Assembly (NCBI GenBank): GCA_903914985.1
Contig: CAIWRE010000124.1
Coordinates: 1-5,625 of the forward strand
Length of the DNA: 5,625 nucleotides
Source: an uncultured beta proteobacterium
Lineage (GTDB): Bacteria > Pseudomonadota > Gammaproteobacteria > Burkholderiales > Burkholderiaceae_C
Direction of reading: 5' to 3'
Shown in pieces: positions 5,566-5,625 of this stretch (position 1 is its first letter; every line of letters begins with the position of its first letter). Both the position numbers and the translations under genes were made by a program. The notes under the pieces were generated by a model. The model was not told the origin of the DNA and did no database searches. It worked only from the letters and a program-made list of their open reading frames with translations.

Positions 5566-5625
5566 ATGAACGACTTATCCAGCCTATTGCAGCAAGGGGG
5601 CGCGAGCGCCTGGCTGTTCCTTCCC
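5566..5625 (+). CDS. rcnA: Nickel/cobalt efflux protein RcnA-like, N-terminus (partial)
   Basis: Only the first 20 codons are present; the gene runs off the right edge. The peptide MNDLSSLLQQGGASAWLF resembles the start of E. coli RcnA as I remember it (MTEFTTLLQQGNAWFF), including LLQQG and the aromatic residues that lead into the first membrane helix. RcnA is a polytopic inner-membrane exporter of Ni and Co. The ATG at 5566 is preceded closely by a run of five G, which is a poor Shine-Dalgarno sequence because of its short spacing. An in-frame TTG at 5539 is possible but does not fit the family start. The gene diverges from rpoH across 103 bp. With so short a fragment the family call is moderate; another small metal-transporter or membrane protein cannot be excluded. 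Confidence 0.6.
   Translation, partial: MNDLSSLLQQGGASAWLFLP

Overview
The window is a compact bacterial chromosomal segment, probably from a betaproteobacterium of the Burkholderiales (Comamonadaceae-like). This rests on the gene order (cytochrome oxidase subunit III, a convergent DUF2909 gene, SURF1, a SCO-like membrane protein, ctaA, ctaB, SCO, convergent rpoH), the style of the proteins and the fairly GC-rich coding sequence. The taxon is inferred from protein and synteny resemblance, not from a database search.

Layout. Positions 1-88 hold the last 28 codons of cytochrome c oxidase subunit III (ctaE/coxC), followed by a strong bidirectional hairpin terminator (108-137). A small two-helix membrane protein (DUF2909 type, 160-381) lies on the minus strand. 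It starts only 15 bp from a plus-strand block of five tightly packed genes: surf1 (397-1149), a membrane-anchored SCO/thioredoxin-like protein (1127-1810), ctaA heme A synthase (1838-2980), ctaB heme O synthase (3001-3912) and a SCO copper-chaperone lipoprotein (3909-4517). Genes in the block overlap or are at most 27 bp apart, so it reads as one operon. On the minus strand, ending 6 bp from the SCO stop, is rpoH (sigma-32, 4524-5462). The window ends in the first 20 codons of a divergent gene that resembles the nickel/cobalt exporter RcnA (5566 onward).

How the genes work together. CtaB farnesylates protoheme to heme O and CtaA oxidises heme O to heme A. SURF1 helps place heme a in subunit I, and SCO delivers copper to CuA of subunit II. 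The second SCO-like protein keeps the CxxxC and His pattern and is probably a further copper or thiol assembly factor. The block therefore covers cofactor synthesis and insertion for the aa3-type oxidase whose structural genes end at the left edge.

Most notable signal. The 103-bp region between rpoH and the rcnA-like gene contains a perfect CIRCE element (TTAGCACTC-N9-GAGTGCTAA, 5494-5520), the operator of the heat-shock repressor HrcA. It lies in the predicted rpoH leader, so HrcA probably controls the sigma-32 gene itself. The rpoH ribosome binding site also carries a third copy of the CIRCE core (GAGTGCT), which could pair with the first arm in the mRNA. No mobile element, CRISPR array, tRNA or rRNA was seen, and no gap longer than 300 bases lacks a gene.
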